A stretch of 32,173 bases of DNA from Cytophagaceae bacterium (GCA_027486845.1 JAIXOL010000064.1:1-32173); one strand, 5' to 3'. Positions 14,898 through 26,673 are shown, numbered from the stretch's first letter. Notes: a model not told the origin generated them from the letters alone. Numbers and translations are program-made.

Positions 14898-16175
14898 ATG
14901 GCACGTGATATTGATATTCGAGAAGGAATCGACTGGACAACAGTTTGGCTTTATGCAGCACTCGTGTTTTTTGGTTGGTTAAATATTTATGCGGCAGTAT
15001 ATAACCCTGAAAGCCCAATTGCTATTTTTTCTACTTCGCATAATGCAGGAAAACAGCTGCTTTTTATTTCATCTACATTCGTATTGATACTCATCATTCT
15101 CTTTGTTGATTATAAAGTTTATGATTCTTTTGCTTATATATTTTATGGTTTTATTATTCTTCTATTACTAGCGACTATATTCTTAGCAACTGAAATAAAA
15201 GGATCAAGGTCTTGGATAAAATTGGGAAGCACGTTTTCACTACAACCCGCCGAGTTTTCTAAAATCTTTACGGCTTTGGCATTGTCGAGGTATCTAAGTA
15301 CACAAGGGGTAAATATTACTAAAGTTCGAGATGCTATCGTTGCAGGCTTATTAGTTTTTGTGCCACCAATCATCATTATTTTGCAGAAAGAAACAGGTTC
15401 TGCCTTAACTTTTGCTGCTTTTATTGCGGTTTTTTACCGTGAAGGTTTACCCGGGATTTATCCTGCTCTTGGTATCGCCTTGGCAATCCTTTTTGTATTG
15501 GTGTTATTTTTTAATAAATTTTATGTTGTGGCAGGTTTGGCTGTAGCTTGTGGTTTATTTTGGTATGTATTTTTGAAGCGTTATGAGCGTACTCGTCAAA
15601 ACCTGATTCGTCTTGGTGGAGTGTTTGTTATTGCATCTGCATTCGTATTTGGTGTGAAATTTTTCACAACAAATGTGCTTCAACCACACCAACAAAAGCG
15701 TATTCAAGTATTGGTAAATCCAGACTCTGACCCACTTGGGGCTGGCTGGAATGTTACGCAATCAAGGGTTGCTATTAGTTCTGGAGGTATAATCGGTAAA
15801 GGCTATTTGCAAGGAACACAAACCAAATTCGACTTTGTACCAGAGCAATCAACTGACTTTATTTTCTGTACAGTTGGTGAAGAATGGGGTTTTATCGGCA
15901 GTGTAATTGTGATTTTAATATTTGCGGCTTTGTTAAATAGAATCATCAATTTAGCTGAAAAACAACGCAGTAAATTCTCCCGAATTTATGGTTATTGTGT
16001 CGCTTCCATTTTGTTTTTTCACTTACTTGTAAATATCGGTATGACTATTGGATTAATGCCTGTAATTGGTATTCCTTTACCATTCTTGAGTTATGGTGGT
16101 TCGTCGCTTTGGTCATTTACTATTTTGTTGTTTATATTTTTGAAATTAGATGCACACCGTAGTTATAAAGTGTAA
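14898..16175 (+). CDS. rodA: RodA, SEDS-family peptidoglycan polymerase
   Basis: RodA polymerises lipid II into glycan strands in the inner membrane, together with PBP2. The protein has 425 residues and about ten to eleven hydrophobic segments. SEDS hallmarks are SRSWIKLGSTFSLQPAEFSK (about 97-116), the large periplasmic loop with DPLGAGWNVTQSRVAISSGG, the block PEQSTDFIF with D320 (I believe the acidic residue needed for polymerase activity), and the C-terminal PVIGIPLPFLSYGGSSLW. It is coupled to mrdA (1-bp gap) and ends at a strong palindromic terminator. Residues 205-260 carry an extra hydrophobic/basic stretch relative to my memory of E. coli RodA (370 residues), common in Bacteroidota. 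Confidence 0.96.
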   Translation: MARDIDIREGIDWTTVWLYAALVFFGWLNIYAAVYNPESPIAIFSTSHNAGKQLLFISSTFVLILIILFVDYKVYDSFAYIFYGFIILLLLATIFLATEIKGSRSWIKLGSTFSLQPAEFSKIFTALALSRYLSTQGVNITKVRDAIVAGLLVFVPPIIIILQKETGSALTFAAFIAVFYREGLPGIYPALGIALAILFVLVLFFNKFYVVAGLAVACGLFWYVFLKRYERTRQNLIRLGGVFVIASAFVFGVKFFTTNVLQPHQQKRIQVLVNPDSDPLGAGWNVTQSRVAISSGGIIGKGYLQGTQTKFDFVPEQSTDFIFCTVGEEWGFIGSVIVILIFAALLNRIINLAEKQRSKFSRIYGYCVASILFFHLLVNIGMTIGLMPVIGIPLPFLSYGGSSLWSFTILLFIFLKLDAHRSYKV

Positions 16176-16196
16176 AAACCATTAATTTATCTTCAT

Positions 16197-16228
16197 AAAA
16201 AAAGCTCCGTAATTACGGAGCTTTTTTT
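16197..16228. terminator. Bidirectional terminator after rodA
   Basis: The 32-bp stretch is a perfect palindrome: seven A, GCTCCGT, AATT, ACGGAGC, seven T. It gives a 7-bp GC-rich stem with U-runs on both strands. It sits between convergent rodA and the minus-strand gene ending at 16243. Confidence 0.93.
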
Positions 16229-16242
16229 ATGAAAAAATGCAT

Positions 16243-16602
16243 TTATGGCTGTTTTTCGGCTTCAATTATATTTCCCTGTAATGAAAGTTTAGCCTTTACG
16301 ATTATTTTCTGGTCATTTCTGACGAACTCAATTTTACCGTCATAGCCAACAACTTCGAAAATATCAACTTCTTTAGTTGCTGCAAGTACAGCAGAACCTT
16401 GGCCAACTGCCTCACCAAAAAGTTTTCCACCTTGGATACTTACAATTAATTCCTCAAAAGGCCCTTCTTTTACTTTATATTTACCAACATAAGATTTAGC
16501 TGCTACAGTATCAATTGTTGCCGTAGTAGAAGGAGTTTGAGCTGAAACCTCAAAACCAAAGGCAAAAATGCCTAAAATTAATAATAAAGAAAGTTTTTTC
16601 AT
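16243..16602 (-). CDS. Small exported protein, DUF3471-like beta fold
   Basis: The protein has 119 residues and a clear signal peptide (MKKLSLLLILGIFAFGFEVSAQ). The mature part begins with a Thr-rich linker, then AAKSYVGKYKVKEGPFEELIV (about 34-54), GGKLFGEAVGQGSAVL and a beta-rich end IEFVRNDQKIIVKAKLSLQG. The YVGKY-type opening and alternating strands recall the small DUF3471-like domain found at the end of some serine hydrolases, but I cannot confirm this. There is no lipobox and no catalytic residue pattern. It converges with rodA at a shared terminator and diverges from the CoA-transferase gene with a 218-bp gap. Expected location is periplasm. Function unknown. Confidence 0.75.
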   Translation of the reverse strand: MKKLSLLLILGIFAFGFEVSAQTPSTTATIDTVAAKSYVGKYKVKEGPFEELIVSIQGGKLFGEAVGQGSAVLAATKEVDIFEVVGYDGKIEFVRNDQKIIVKAKLSLQGNIIEAEKQP

Positions 16603-16755
16603 TGATAGATAATAGATGTTTATAAGTGATTCTAAACCCTAAACGTCAATGTTGGTTAAATAGTTTGCTTTTATAAATATAATTATTTTTATATTTTATT
16701 TTTAGATTTAATGATATGATAATGGCTTTTTTTTGGATGAAAAAAATGTTTAATA

Positions 16756-16773
16756 ACATGATAGTAGTCATGT
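16756..16773. promoter_or_regulatory. Dyad upstream of the CoA-transferase gene
   Basis: ACATGA-N6-TCATGT is a 6-bp perfect dyad with a spacing of about one and a half helical turns between arm centres, 47 bp before the ATG at 16821. It is a plausible operator, weak on its own. Confidence 0.3.
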
Positions 16774-16820
16774 ATTTCATATACTGAAAAGTCTTTTTTT
16801 GTACAATAATTACAAAACGT

Positions 16821-18104
16821 ATGTTAATTACAACAGCTCAAAAAGCCTTGGAAACTGTAAAATCAGGCGATAAAATCTTTATTCATAGTGTTTCGGCGGT
16901 TCCACATCATTTAGTAAACGCCTTAGTTGCTCGTGCCGATTCTTTGAAAGGAATCGAAATTTATCACCTTCATACCGAAGGCGAAGCTCCATATACAAAT
17001 CCTGAATATGCCGAAGTTTTTCATACTAACGCTTTTTTTATTGCAAAAAATACTCGCAAAGCCATCGCCGAGGGTCGGGGAAGTTATATTCCAGTTTTTC
17101 TTTCTGAAATCCCTAAACTTTTTAGTCAGAATATTATCAAGTTAAATATTGCATTAATTTCAGTTTCTGTACCCGATAAAAGCGGTTTTTGCTCTCTCGG
17201 AACATCGGTTGATGCAACTTTAGCAGCTATTGATTCGGCTGATGTGGTCATTGCTCAAATAAATAAATTTGTTCCACGCACGCTTGGCGATTCGCAAATT
17301 CACACAAACCGCATTGATTATTTTGTGCCTTTCGATGAGCCATTGCAAGAAGTTTCATGGGGCAAACCTACCGACGAACATAAAAGAATTGGTAGCCATG
17401 TTGCTTCGTTGGTCGACGATGGTGCAACGCTTCAAATGGGAATTGGCAGTATTCCGAATGCTGTTTTGGCAGCTCTCGGAAACCATAAAGATTTAGGTAT
17501 TCATACTGAAATGTTTTCGGATGGAATCATCCCTTTGGTCGAAAAAGGTATTATTACGGGAAAATACAAAAAACTTAATCAAGGAAAAATCGTTGCTACT
17601 TTTTTATGTGGTTCACGAAAACTCTATGACTTTGTTGATGATAATCCGCTCGTAACTATGATGCGGGTTGATTATGTAAATGATACCTCGATTATCAGAC
17701 AAAATCCAAAGGTTACAGCCATCAATAGTGCCATAGAAATTGATATTACGGGACAAGTTTGTGCAGATAGTATTGGCTATAATATGTATTCGGGTGTGGG
17801 TGGACAAATGGATTTTATCAGAGGTGCGGCATTATCAGAAAGTGGGAAACCAATAATTGCTTTGAATGCAACTTCTAAGGGTTTAACAAAAATCGTTTCG
17901 CATCTCAAAGAAGGTGCGGGGGTTGTTACGACTCGTGCCAATGTGCATTATGTTGTGACCGAGTTTGGAATTGCAAATTTATTCGGCAAAAACTTAGTAG
18001 AAAGGGCGAAAGAACTTATCAAAATTGCCCATCCCGACCACCAAGAAGCACTCGCTAAGTCAGCTTACGAGCGTTTTAAGCATCATAATTATCTTAGTTT
18101 TTGA
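16821..18104 (+). CDS. Acetyl-CoA hydrolase/transferase family protein (4-hydroxybutyrate CoA-transferase-like)
   Basis: The family moves CoA between acyl-CoAs and free acids such as acetate, or hydrolyses acyl-CoA. The protein has 427 residues, right for the Cat1/Cat2 and 4-hydroxybutyrate CoA-transferase group. The N-terminal half holds VSVPDKSGFCSLGTSVDATL and the glycine loop MGIGSIPNAVLAAL (about 198-211). The probable catalytic glutamate is E230 in GIHTEMFSDGIIPLVE. The C-terminal half has GVGGQMDFIRGA and HYVVTEFGIANLFG. The start follows the dyad region directly and gives the family N-terminus (ITTAQKALETVKSGDKIFIH). No acyl-CoA partner genes are adjacent, so the substrate is open (acetate or a short acid is most likely). 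Confidence 0.9.
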   Translation: MLITTAQKALETVKSGDKIFIHSVSAVPHHLVNALVARADSLKGIEIYHLHTEGEAPYTNPEYAEVFHTNAFFIAKNTRKAIAEGRGSYIPVFLSEIPKLFSQNIIKLNIALISVSVPDKSGFCSLGTSVDATLAAIDSADVVIAQINKFVPRTLGDSQIHTNRIDYFVPFDEPLQEVSWGKPTDEHKRIGSHVASLVDDGATLQMGIGSIPNAVLAALGNHKDLGIHTEMFSDGIIPLVEKGIITGKYKKLNQGKIVATFLCGSRKLYDFVDDNPLVTMMRVDYVNDTSIIRQNPKVTAINSAIEIDITGQVCADSIGYNMYSGVGGQMDFIRGAALSESGKPIIALNATSKGLTKIVSHLKEGAGVVTTRANVHYVVTEFGIANLFGKNLVERAKELIKIAHPDHQEALAKSAYERFKHHNYLSF

Positions 18105-18176
18105 TTTTTCATATACTATAATTAAAAATAATATAACTGCATAAGTCTAAATTATTAGATAAAATAACTGTTATTA

Positions 18177-18207
18177 TTTGTTTTGATAAATAATATATCT
18201 ATTTTTG
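18177..18207 (+). promoter_or_regulatory. metF promoter
   Basis: -33 TTTG at 18177-18180, 19-bp spacer, -7 TATTTTTG at 18200-18207. Both boxes match the Bacteroidota consensus. The leader would be about 28 nt. Confidence 0.6.
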
Positions 18208-18241
18208 CTAAAGAATAAGGATAAAAATCATCTTTTAGAAA

Positions 18242-19201
18242 ATGGCAAAAGTAACCGAACATCTGAAGAGTAATAACGGAAAACCAATTTTTTCGATTGA
18301 AATCATTCCGCCAACTAAAGGCTCAAATCTCAATGATTTATTAAGTGCCATTGAGCCAATGATGGAACTGAAACCTCCTTTTATTGATGTTACTTTTCAC
18401 CGTGAAGAATATTTTACCAAACAATTACCTGATGGAACGAGTAAGGATATAAAAACTCGTAAACGACCTGGTACAGTCGGTATTTGTTCTTCAATCATGC
18501 ACCGTTTCAAAATTGACCCTGTGCCGCACGTGCTTTGTGGAGGTTTCACAAAAGATGAAAACGAAGATTTATTGATTGATCTAAATTATTTAGGAATTGA
18601 TAATGTATTGGCACTCAGAGGCGATTTTGCTAAACCTTACGATACTTTCAAAGCAAAAAAAGACGGTCATCAATTTGCCAATGAGCTGGTTTCACAGATA
18701 AAAGATATGAATAATGGCAAATATTTGCATGAAGACGCCGAATATCTTAATGCAAGCGATTTTTGCATTGGAGTAGCGGCTTATCCCGAAAAACACTTTG
18801 AAGCAACAGATTTAGACCAAGATATGGAAAATTTGAAGCGTAAAGTTGCGGCAGGTGCAGATTACGTAGTAACTCAAATGTTTTTTGATAATCAAAAATA
18901 CTTTGATTTTGTAAATAAATGCCGCAACGAAGGAATCATGATTCCAATTATTCCGGGTTTGAAAGTTTTAGCTACTAAGAAACAATTAGATATTTTGCCA
19001 AGATTATTCTATTTAGATATGCCCGAGGCATTCAGAAAAGAGGTGATAGCTTGCGAAAACGACAAACAAGCAAAGCAATTGGGCATCGAATGGTCGATTC
19101 AACAATGCAGAGAGTTGATTAATTTTGGCGTGCCTGCTCTACACTTTTATACAATGAGTAAATCAGATACAACAATGGCTGTTGCGAGGCAGGTGTTTTA
19201 A
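18242..19201 (+). CDS. metF: Methylenetetrahydrofolate reductase
   Basis: MetF reduces 5,10-methylene-THF to 5-methyl-THF with FAD and NAD(P)H and supplies the methyl group for methionine. The protein has 319 residues (usual 290-320). The N-terminal catalytic glutamate lies in FSIEIIPPTKG (E20), and the FAD/folate barrel shows LGIDNVLALRGDFAKP (about 120-135), IGVAAYPEKHFEA (about 177-189), ADYVVTQMFFDNQKYFDF and the end block GVPALHFYTMSKSD. It has its own promoter (18177-18207) and a hairpin terminator after it. No S-box riboswitch is expected in this phylum and none is seen. Function is confident. Confidence 0.95.
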   Translation: MAKVTEHLKSNNGKPIFSIEIIPPTKGSNLNDLLSAIEPMMELKPPFIDVTFHREEYFTKQLPDGTSKDIKTRKRPGTVGICSSIMHRFKIDPVPHVLCGGFTKDENEDLLIDLNYLGIDNVLALRGDFAKPYDTFKAKKDGHQFANELVSQIKDMNNGKYLHEDAEYLNASDFCIGVAAYPEKHFEATDLDQDMENLKRKVAAGADYVVTQMFFDNQKYFDFVNKCRNEGIMIPIIPGLKVLATKKQLDILPRLFYLDMPEAFRKEVIACENDKQAKQLGIEWSIQQCRELINFGVPALHFYTMSKSDTTMAVARQVF

Positions 19202-19212
19202 TTAAAAAATAG

Positions 19213-19238
19213 TTGAGACGTTGTATGCAACGTCTCAA
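19213..19238. terminator. Bidirectional hairpin terminator between metF and the DsrE-like gene
   Basis: A perfect 11-bp stem TTGAGACGTTG / CAACGTCTCAA with a TATG loop. On the minus strand it is followed by ACTATTTTTTAAT (U-rich), on the plus strand by a weaker AT-rich tail. It sits between two convergent genes. Confidence 0.85.
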
Positions 19239-19255
19239 TATAATTATTTTATCCT

Positions 19256-19789
19256 TTACGGTAATATCAGAGCATATCCCAAATTCTGAAAAGTACTGAA
19301 AGTTATTAATGCTGATTGTGCTACTTTTATATGCTCATTGCGTTTTTCATCCACTAATTTTCTTGCTCTAAGCGATTGTCCACATACATAAAAACGAACA
19401 CCATTCTTTGCTAATTCATTGATTAAAGCTGTGTTCGGATTTGCCATTCCAAACTTACTTTTGTAGGCTTCGTCTTCTAATATTACAGGAGTTCCTAAAA
19501 AACGAAATACACCAATAATAGACAAGTTTTCTTTGGGTACACCTGCTTCAATATGAGCATTTACAAGACGAGCTAATTTATCCAGCGAAGCATTAACCGA
19601 GTCGGGCTTATCCGATGCTTTTGACAAATCAACTATAATTTTGTATTGCATTTTTTTGTCAACCAAAGGGGTTGCTTCTGGCACTGTAAACATTCCACCG
19701 CCGCTTTTGATCAGTGGGTATATTTTTTTCTGAGCGAAGGTTATACTTCCCGAAAAACATAATAAAGAAAGAATAATCAGTTTTTGCAT
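19256..19789 (-). CDS. Exported DsrE-family protein
   Basis: The protein has 177 residues with a signal peptide (MQKLIILSLLCFSGSITFAQ). The mature domain starts with QYKIIVDLSKASDKPDSVN and shows the DsrE/DsrF-like alpha-beta pattern: a long helix (LDKLARLVNAHIEAG), a strand (LSIIGVFRFLG), ALINELAKNGVRFYVCGQSL with a conserved-type cysteine, and a final ALITFSTFQNLGYALILP. Classical DsrE proteins are cytoplasmic sulfur-relay subunits. Exported versions are common in Bacteroidota and of unknown role. It lies downstream of gyrB in the same direction but beyond the gyrB terminator, so it probably has its own promoter. It converges with metF. Confidence 0.82.
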   Translation of the reverse strand: MQKLIILSLLCFSGSITFAQKKIYPLIKSGGGMFTVPEATPLVDKKMQYKIIVDLSKASDKPDSVNASLDKLARLVNAHIEAGVPKENLSIIGVFRFLGTPVILEDEAYKSKFGMANPNTALINELAKNGVRFYVCGQSLRARKLVDEKRNEHIKVAQSALITFSTFQNLGYALILP

Positions 19790-19814
19790 AGTTAAGATGA
19801 AGTTTTGGAAACTG

Positions 19815-19865
19815 AAAAAAGGCAGCTATTTTTAGCATTGTCTGCTAAAGATAACCGCCTTTAAA
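19815..19865 (-). terminator. gyrB terminator
   Basis: On the minus strand AAAGGC and TTTAGC pair with GCTAAA and GCCTTT, with a small internal bulge (GTTAT opposite ATAGC). The hairpin ends in a T6 run (A-run at 19815-19820). It lies 44 bp after the gyrB stop. Confidence 0.85.
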
Positions 19866-19908
19866 ATATTCACAATGAAATAAAAGCTAAATATTTATTG
19901 ATGACTGG

Positions 19909-21885
<1,977 letters not shown>

Positions 21886-22112
21886 TTATTTTTTATAAAA
21901 ATTTAACTATCAGATTTTATCTGAGTAGAATATCTTAACTTTGATATTCACAGTTTTTAGTGTTATTTTAATGTAAAGATACATATTTTTATCGGAATTT
22001 TAAAATTTAAAATCCGAGCCGTACCTCAATAATCCTGCATTTTCGGGATAGATTTAGTTTGAAAACAAAATGTGCGAATAGTACCTCTAAAAATCAATAA
22101 ACAATAGAAATT

Positions 22113-22616
22113 ATGAAAAAGCTTGTTTGGGTGGTATTGCTTTTAACTTCTTGTAAATCAACGTTTTATATGATTCGTCATGGCGAAAAAGTTGATAACT
22201 CCGCCAATCCACCTTTAAGTGTTTTGGGCCAAGAAAGAGCCGAAGATTTGAAATCTGAACTGGCTAATAAAGGAGTCGCCGAGATTTATTCGACCAATTA
22301 TTTGCGAACCAAAAATACGGCCAAACCTTTAGCAAATTCAAGGGGTTTAATGACCAAAATATATGTTGCTAGTCCAGCTGATTCGATGAGAGTTTTTATC
22401 GAAAAATTGAAACAAATGAAAGGTAAAAATATATTGATAGTAGGGCATAGCAATACGACAAAATATGTTGTCAATGGCTTGTTTGAACGAGATACACTTC
22501 GTGCAGATATTCCAGATAATGATTTCGATAATCTTTACATTGTAAAAAGATACTTTTTCCCGGTCCGAAAAATGCGTTTCTTTGCAAAAACTTATGGAAA
22601 AACTTCACCACAATGA
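22113..22616 (+). CDS. Histidine phosphatase lipoprotein
   Basis: The protein has 167 residues. A very short lipoprotein signal MKKLVWVVLLLTSC gives a lipobox LLTS-C with C14 as the lipidated residue. Only seven residues later comes the catalytic motif IRHGEK (R22, H23, E25). The second histidine is in ILIVGHSNTTKYV. The domain therefore belongs to histidine phosphatase branch 1, phosphoglycerate-mutase-like, acting on a phosphoester through a phosphohistidine intermediate. Lipidation would tether the enzyme with its first strand almost at the membrane, which is unusual. The end is basic (VRKMRFFAKTYGK). Upstream lies the divergent gyrB. The S41 protease follows 115 bp downstream. Substrate unknown. 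Confidence 0.85.
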   Translation: MKKLVWVVLLLTSCKSTFYMIRHGEKVDNSANPPLSVLGQERAEDLKSELANKGVAEIYSTNYLRTKNTAKPLANSRGLMTKIYVASPADSMRVFIEKLKQMKGKNILIVGHSNTTKYVVNGLFERDTLRADIPDNDFDNLYIVKRYFFPVRKMRFFAKTYGKTSPQ

Positions 22617-22731
22617 CATCTTTTGGTCAAGTTTTTGCGTTTTATTTAAAGTAGGTTTCTAACTTGCTCATTCGATATTTACAATTTATATATAGGTTCG
22701 CCGAAGCGATAGTGTCACAAAACCTTTGAAA

Positions 22732-24384
22732 ATGAAAAACGTACGCAGATTTACATTAATTGCCCTCGCCGTTGTTACGATTCCGTTTGTAGCCTTTAAG
22801 TATGATGACCGCTATTTCGAGATAGCCAAAAACTTAGATATTTTCGCAACAATGTTTAAGGAACTCAACGCTTATTACGTTGACGAAATCAATCCAAACA
22901 AAGCAATGCGTTTGAGTATCGAATCTATGCTCAAGCAACTTGATCCCTACACCAACTTCTTTCCCGAAGACGACATCGAAGATTATATGACCATGACAAC
23001 AGGGAAATATAATGGTATAGGGGCAACGGTTTCGCACCGTGATAGCAAACATGTAATCGTGATGATTTACGAAGGTTCGCCAGCCGATAAAGCAGGAATG
23101 AAAATTGGTGACGAAATCATAAAAGTTGATGGTGTGGACGTAGTTGCTCGCAAAGGAGTTGATATTGGTCGATTAATGAAAGGTCAAACTGGCACTACCG
23201 TGAAAATGTCAGTAAAGCGTTTTGGGCAAAACTCGCCGATTGATTTAGTAGTTGGGCGTGATATTGTAAAAACGCCAAACGTGCCAAATTCAGGTATGAT
23301 AAACGACGAAGTTGGCTATATTCAATTAAATGATTTCACTGCTACTGCTGCCAAAGAAGTAAAAGGTGCTTTTTCTGAATTGAAAGGTCAAGGTATGAAA
23401 AAAGTGATTTTAGATTTGCGTGGAAACCCAGGTGGTCTATTAAATATGTCGGTTGAAATCTGTAACGCATTTTTGGCAAAAGACCAACTAATTGTAGAAA
23501 CTCGTGGGAAAGTGGCCGAATGGAATCATAAATACATGTCAATGGAAACTCCGCTTGATACTGAAATTCCGATTGTGGTTTTGATAAATAGCCAAAGTGC
23601 TTCGGCTTCAGAAATTGTGAGTGGAACGCTCCAAGACTACGACCGTGCCGTAATTATTGGGCAACGTTCATTCGGAAAAGGTTTGGTTCAAACAACCCGT
23701 GATTTGAGTTATGGAACAAAAATGAAAATCACAACGGCCAAATACTATATTCCGAGCGGACGATGTATTCAGGCTTTAGATTATAGTCACCGAAACCCCG
23801 ATGGAAGCGTTGGGCGTGTGGCAGACTCATTAAAAACTGCCTTCAAAACTAAAAATGGACGCACAGTTTATGATGGTGGCGGTGTTGATCCCGACATCAA
23901 AACTGATGTAGTTACTTTATCAGCCGTGGCGGTTAATTTGCTTCAAAAAAATTACATTTTTGATTACGCCACTAAGTATTATTTTGAACATGATAATCAA
24001 AAACCAAAAGAAAAATTCTCGCTTACCGAAGCCGAATATCAAGACTTTATCAGTTGGCTTATAAGTAAAGATTTTACTTATACGACAACAATGGAACGTA
24101 ATCTCGATAATTTGGAGGCATCGGCTAAGAAAGAAAACTCATTTGATTTGGTACAAGAGCAAATCAAATCTTTGCGTGAAAGAATTAATCAAGGTAAACA
24201 GCAAGATTTAGTAAAAAATAAAGTAGACATTAAAGAACAGTTGGAAGCTGAGATTTTGAGACGTTATTACTATCAGAAAGCGATGAAATTTGTAGCCTTT
24301 GATCGCGATAAAGAAGTGCAGGAAGCTTTGAAATTATTTAAAGACCTTCCTCGCTATAATTCAATTTTGAAAGGTGGAAAATAA
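22732..24384 (+). CDS. S41 family C-terminal processing protease (Ctp/Prc type)
   Basis: The protein has 550 residues from ATG 22732; a TTG two codons upstream is rejected. A single N-terminal hydrophobic segment (FTLIALAVVTIPFVAF) serves as signal or anchor, placing the protease in the periplasm. The PDZ domain (about 85-170) contains GIGATVSHRD and SPADKAGMKIGDEIIKVDG. The tail-specific protease core follows with LDLRGNPGGLL. The Ser/Lys dyad is S291 in SASASEIVSG and K316 in SFGKGLVQ, at the 25-residue spacing of E. coli Prc. A helical C-terminal domain (about 400-550) is charged, with a coiled-coil tendency. It likely cleaves periplasmic proteins near their C-terminus. Confidence 0.94.
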   Translation: MKNVRRFTLIALAVVTIPFVAFKYDDRYFEIAKNLDIFATMFKELNAYYVDEINPNKAMRLSIESMLKQLDPYTNFFPEDDIEDYMTMTTGKYNGIGATVSHRDSKHVIVMIYEGSPADKAGMKIGDEIIKVDGVDVVARKGVDIGRLMKGQTGTTVKMSVKRFGQNSPIDLVVGRDIVKTPNVPNSGMINDEVGYIQLNDFTATAAKEVKGAFSELKGQGMKKVILDLRGNPGGLLNMSVEICNAFLAKDQLIVETRGKVAEWNHKYMSMETPLDTEIPIVVLINSQSASASEIVSGTLQDYDRAVIIGQRSFGKGLVQTTRDLSYGTKMKITTAKYYIPSGRCIQALDYSHRNPDGSVGRVADSLKTAFKTKNGRTVYDGGGVDPDIKTDVVTLSAVAVNLLQKNYIFDYATKYYFEHDNQKPKEKFSLTEAEYQDFISWLISKDFTYTTTMERNLDNLEASAKKENSFDLVQEQIKSLRERINQGKQQDLVKNKVDIKEQLEAEILRRYYYQKAMKFVAFDRDKEVQEALKLFKDLPRYNSILKGGK

Positions 24385-24442
24385 TTCGTTACTTTTTTAT
24401 AACTTTTTTTAGAAAAAAGCTACAATCTTTTTCATTTTGTTG

Positions 24443-24450
24443 TATTTTTG
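24443..24450 (+). promoter_or_regulatory. -7 box before the microprotein gene
   Basis: TATTTTTG fits TANNTTTG and lies 30 bp before the ATG at 24481. No TTTG was found at the -33 distance, so this is weak. Confidence 0.35.
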
Positions 24451-24480
24451 CAGGGTTAATAATTTAAACTTCATACGATT

Positions 24481-24600
24481 ATGTTCGGTTATCAATATCC
24501 AACTTGGCTTCCAATTGCATTTTTTGTTGTTCTGATGCTTACATCTTTTGCAGTTGGCAAATGGTTAGTAAAAAATGACAGAGATTATAAAGGGTTCTGA
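24481..24600 (+). CDS. 39-residue single-span membrane microprotein
   Basis: The reading frame starts MFGYQYPTWLPIAFFVVLML and ends KNDRDYKGF. One hydrophobic span (about residues 9-29) is followed by a charged, basic tail, suggesting an N-out, C-in inner-membrane peptide. Support for a real gene: it fills an otherwise empty gap, has a TANNTTTG box 30 bp upstream, and its amino-acid make-up is that of a genuine membrane peptide rather than random translation. It follows the S41 protease by 96 bp on the same strand. I do not recognise it. It might be an accessory subunit of a membrane complex, which is speculation. Confidence 0.6.
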   Translation: MFGYQYPTWLPIAFFVVLMLTSFAVGKWLVKNDRDYKGF

Positions 24601-24602
24601 GG

Positions 24603-24671
24603 TTAATGTAAAATGATGAATGTTTAATGCTCAAATTGTTTTTTGATTAAACATTCATCATTAAACATTAA
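24603..24671. repeat. Heptad-periodic hairpin element after the microprotein gene
   Basis: The left arm is TTAATGT (24603), AAAATGA (24610), TGAATGT (24617) and TTAATGC (24624). The right arm is ATTAAAC (24646), ATTCATC (24653), ATTAAAC (24660) and ATTAAAA (24667). Arms 24603-24628 and 24646-24671 are complementary at 24 of 26 positions around a 17-bp loop. It lies between the plus-strand microprotein gene and the minus-strand rhodanese gene and overlaps the last codon of the latter. Confidence 0.88.
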
Positions 24672-24952
24672 AATACTCCTTCTTCCAGGTGCAGAATAGT
24701 TTTCTCTGACAATTTCTTTTTTAAAAGTCGTGCTACGATACTACTTCGTGTGCCGTTTGAACAAGCTACTACAATCGTTTGGTAGTTTTTCAGTTCGTCC
24801 AATCGCTCTGTAACTTCATGTGGAGGTATATTTATTCCACCGATATTAAAATCAGCAAATTCGCTAATTTCTCTTACATCAAGCAATATACTTTTTGGGT
24901 TAGAAAGAATGCTTTTTAAGTCGTTTTGCGATATTTCGGGAAAGTCTTGCAT
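24668..24952 (-). CDS. Single-domain rhodanese-like protein
   Basis: The protein has 94 residues from ATG 24952. A longer frame from 24982 would begin inside the terminator hairpin of the preceding gene and is rejected. The rhodanese fold is recognisable: ILLDVREISEFADFNIGGIN (strand with the conserved DVRE and the GxxNIP turn), then the active-site loop VVACSNGTRSS with the catalytic cysteine C64 and a six-residue loop ending in R69, followed by a helix. Function is sulfur transfer, or a related role as a persulfide carrier, in the cytoplasm. It is short but within the range of single-domain PspE/GlpE-like proteins. It follows the ABC-F gene on the same strand but after a terminator. Confidence 0.85.
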   Translation of the reverse strand: MQDFPEISQNDLKSILSNPKSILLDVREISEFADFNIGGINIPPHEVTERLDELKNYQTIVVACSNGTRSSIVARLLKKKLSEKTILHLEEGVF

Positions 24953-24968
24953 GATTTTGTGTATAAAA

Positions 24969-25001
24969 TAAACGTGGCACATTTTGATAATATGCCACGT
25001 T
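24969..25001 (-). terminator. Terminator of the ABC-F gene
   Basis: A perfect 10-bp stem AAACGTGGCA / TGCCACGTTT (24969-24978 and 24992-25001), followed on the minus strand by ATTTTATA. It lies 26 bp after the ABC-F stop and 17 bp before the rhodanese start. Confidence 0.8.
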
Positions 25002-25026
25002 TGTGTACCTAAATATTGCTAGTCAA

Positions 25027-26673
<1,647 letters not shown>

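Noticed and set aside
14599-15018. 139-codon minus-strand frame over the mrdA/rodA junction
   Set aside because: Antisense to two well-identified genes; no family pattern.
24953-24982. Longer N-terminus of the rhodanese gene
   Set aside because: The start would lie inside the terminator stem of the ABC-F gene.
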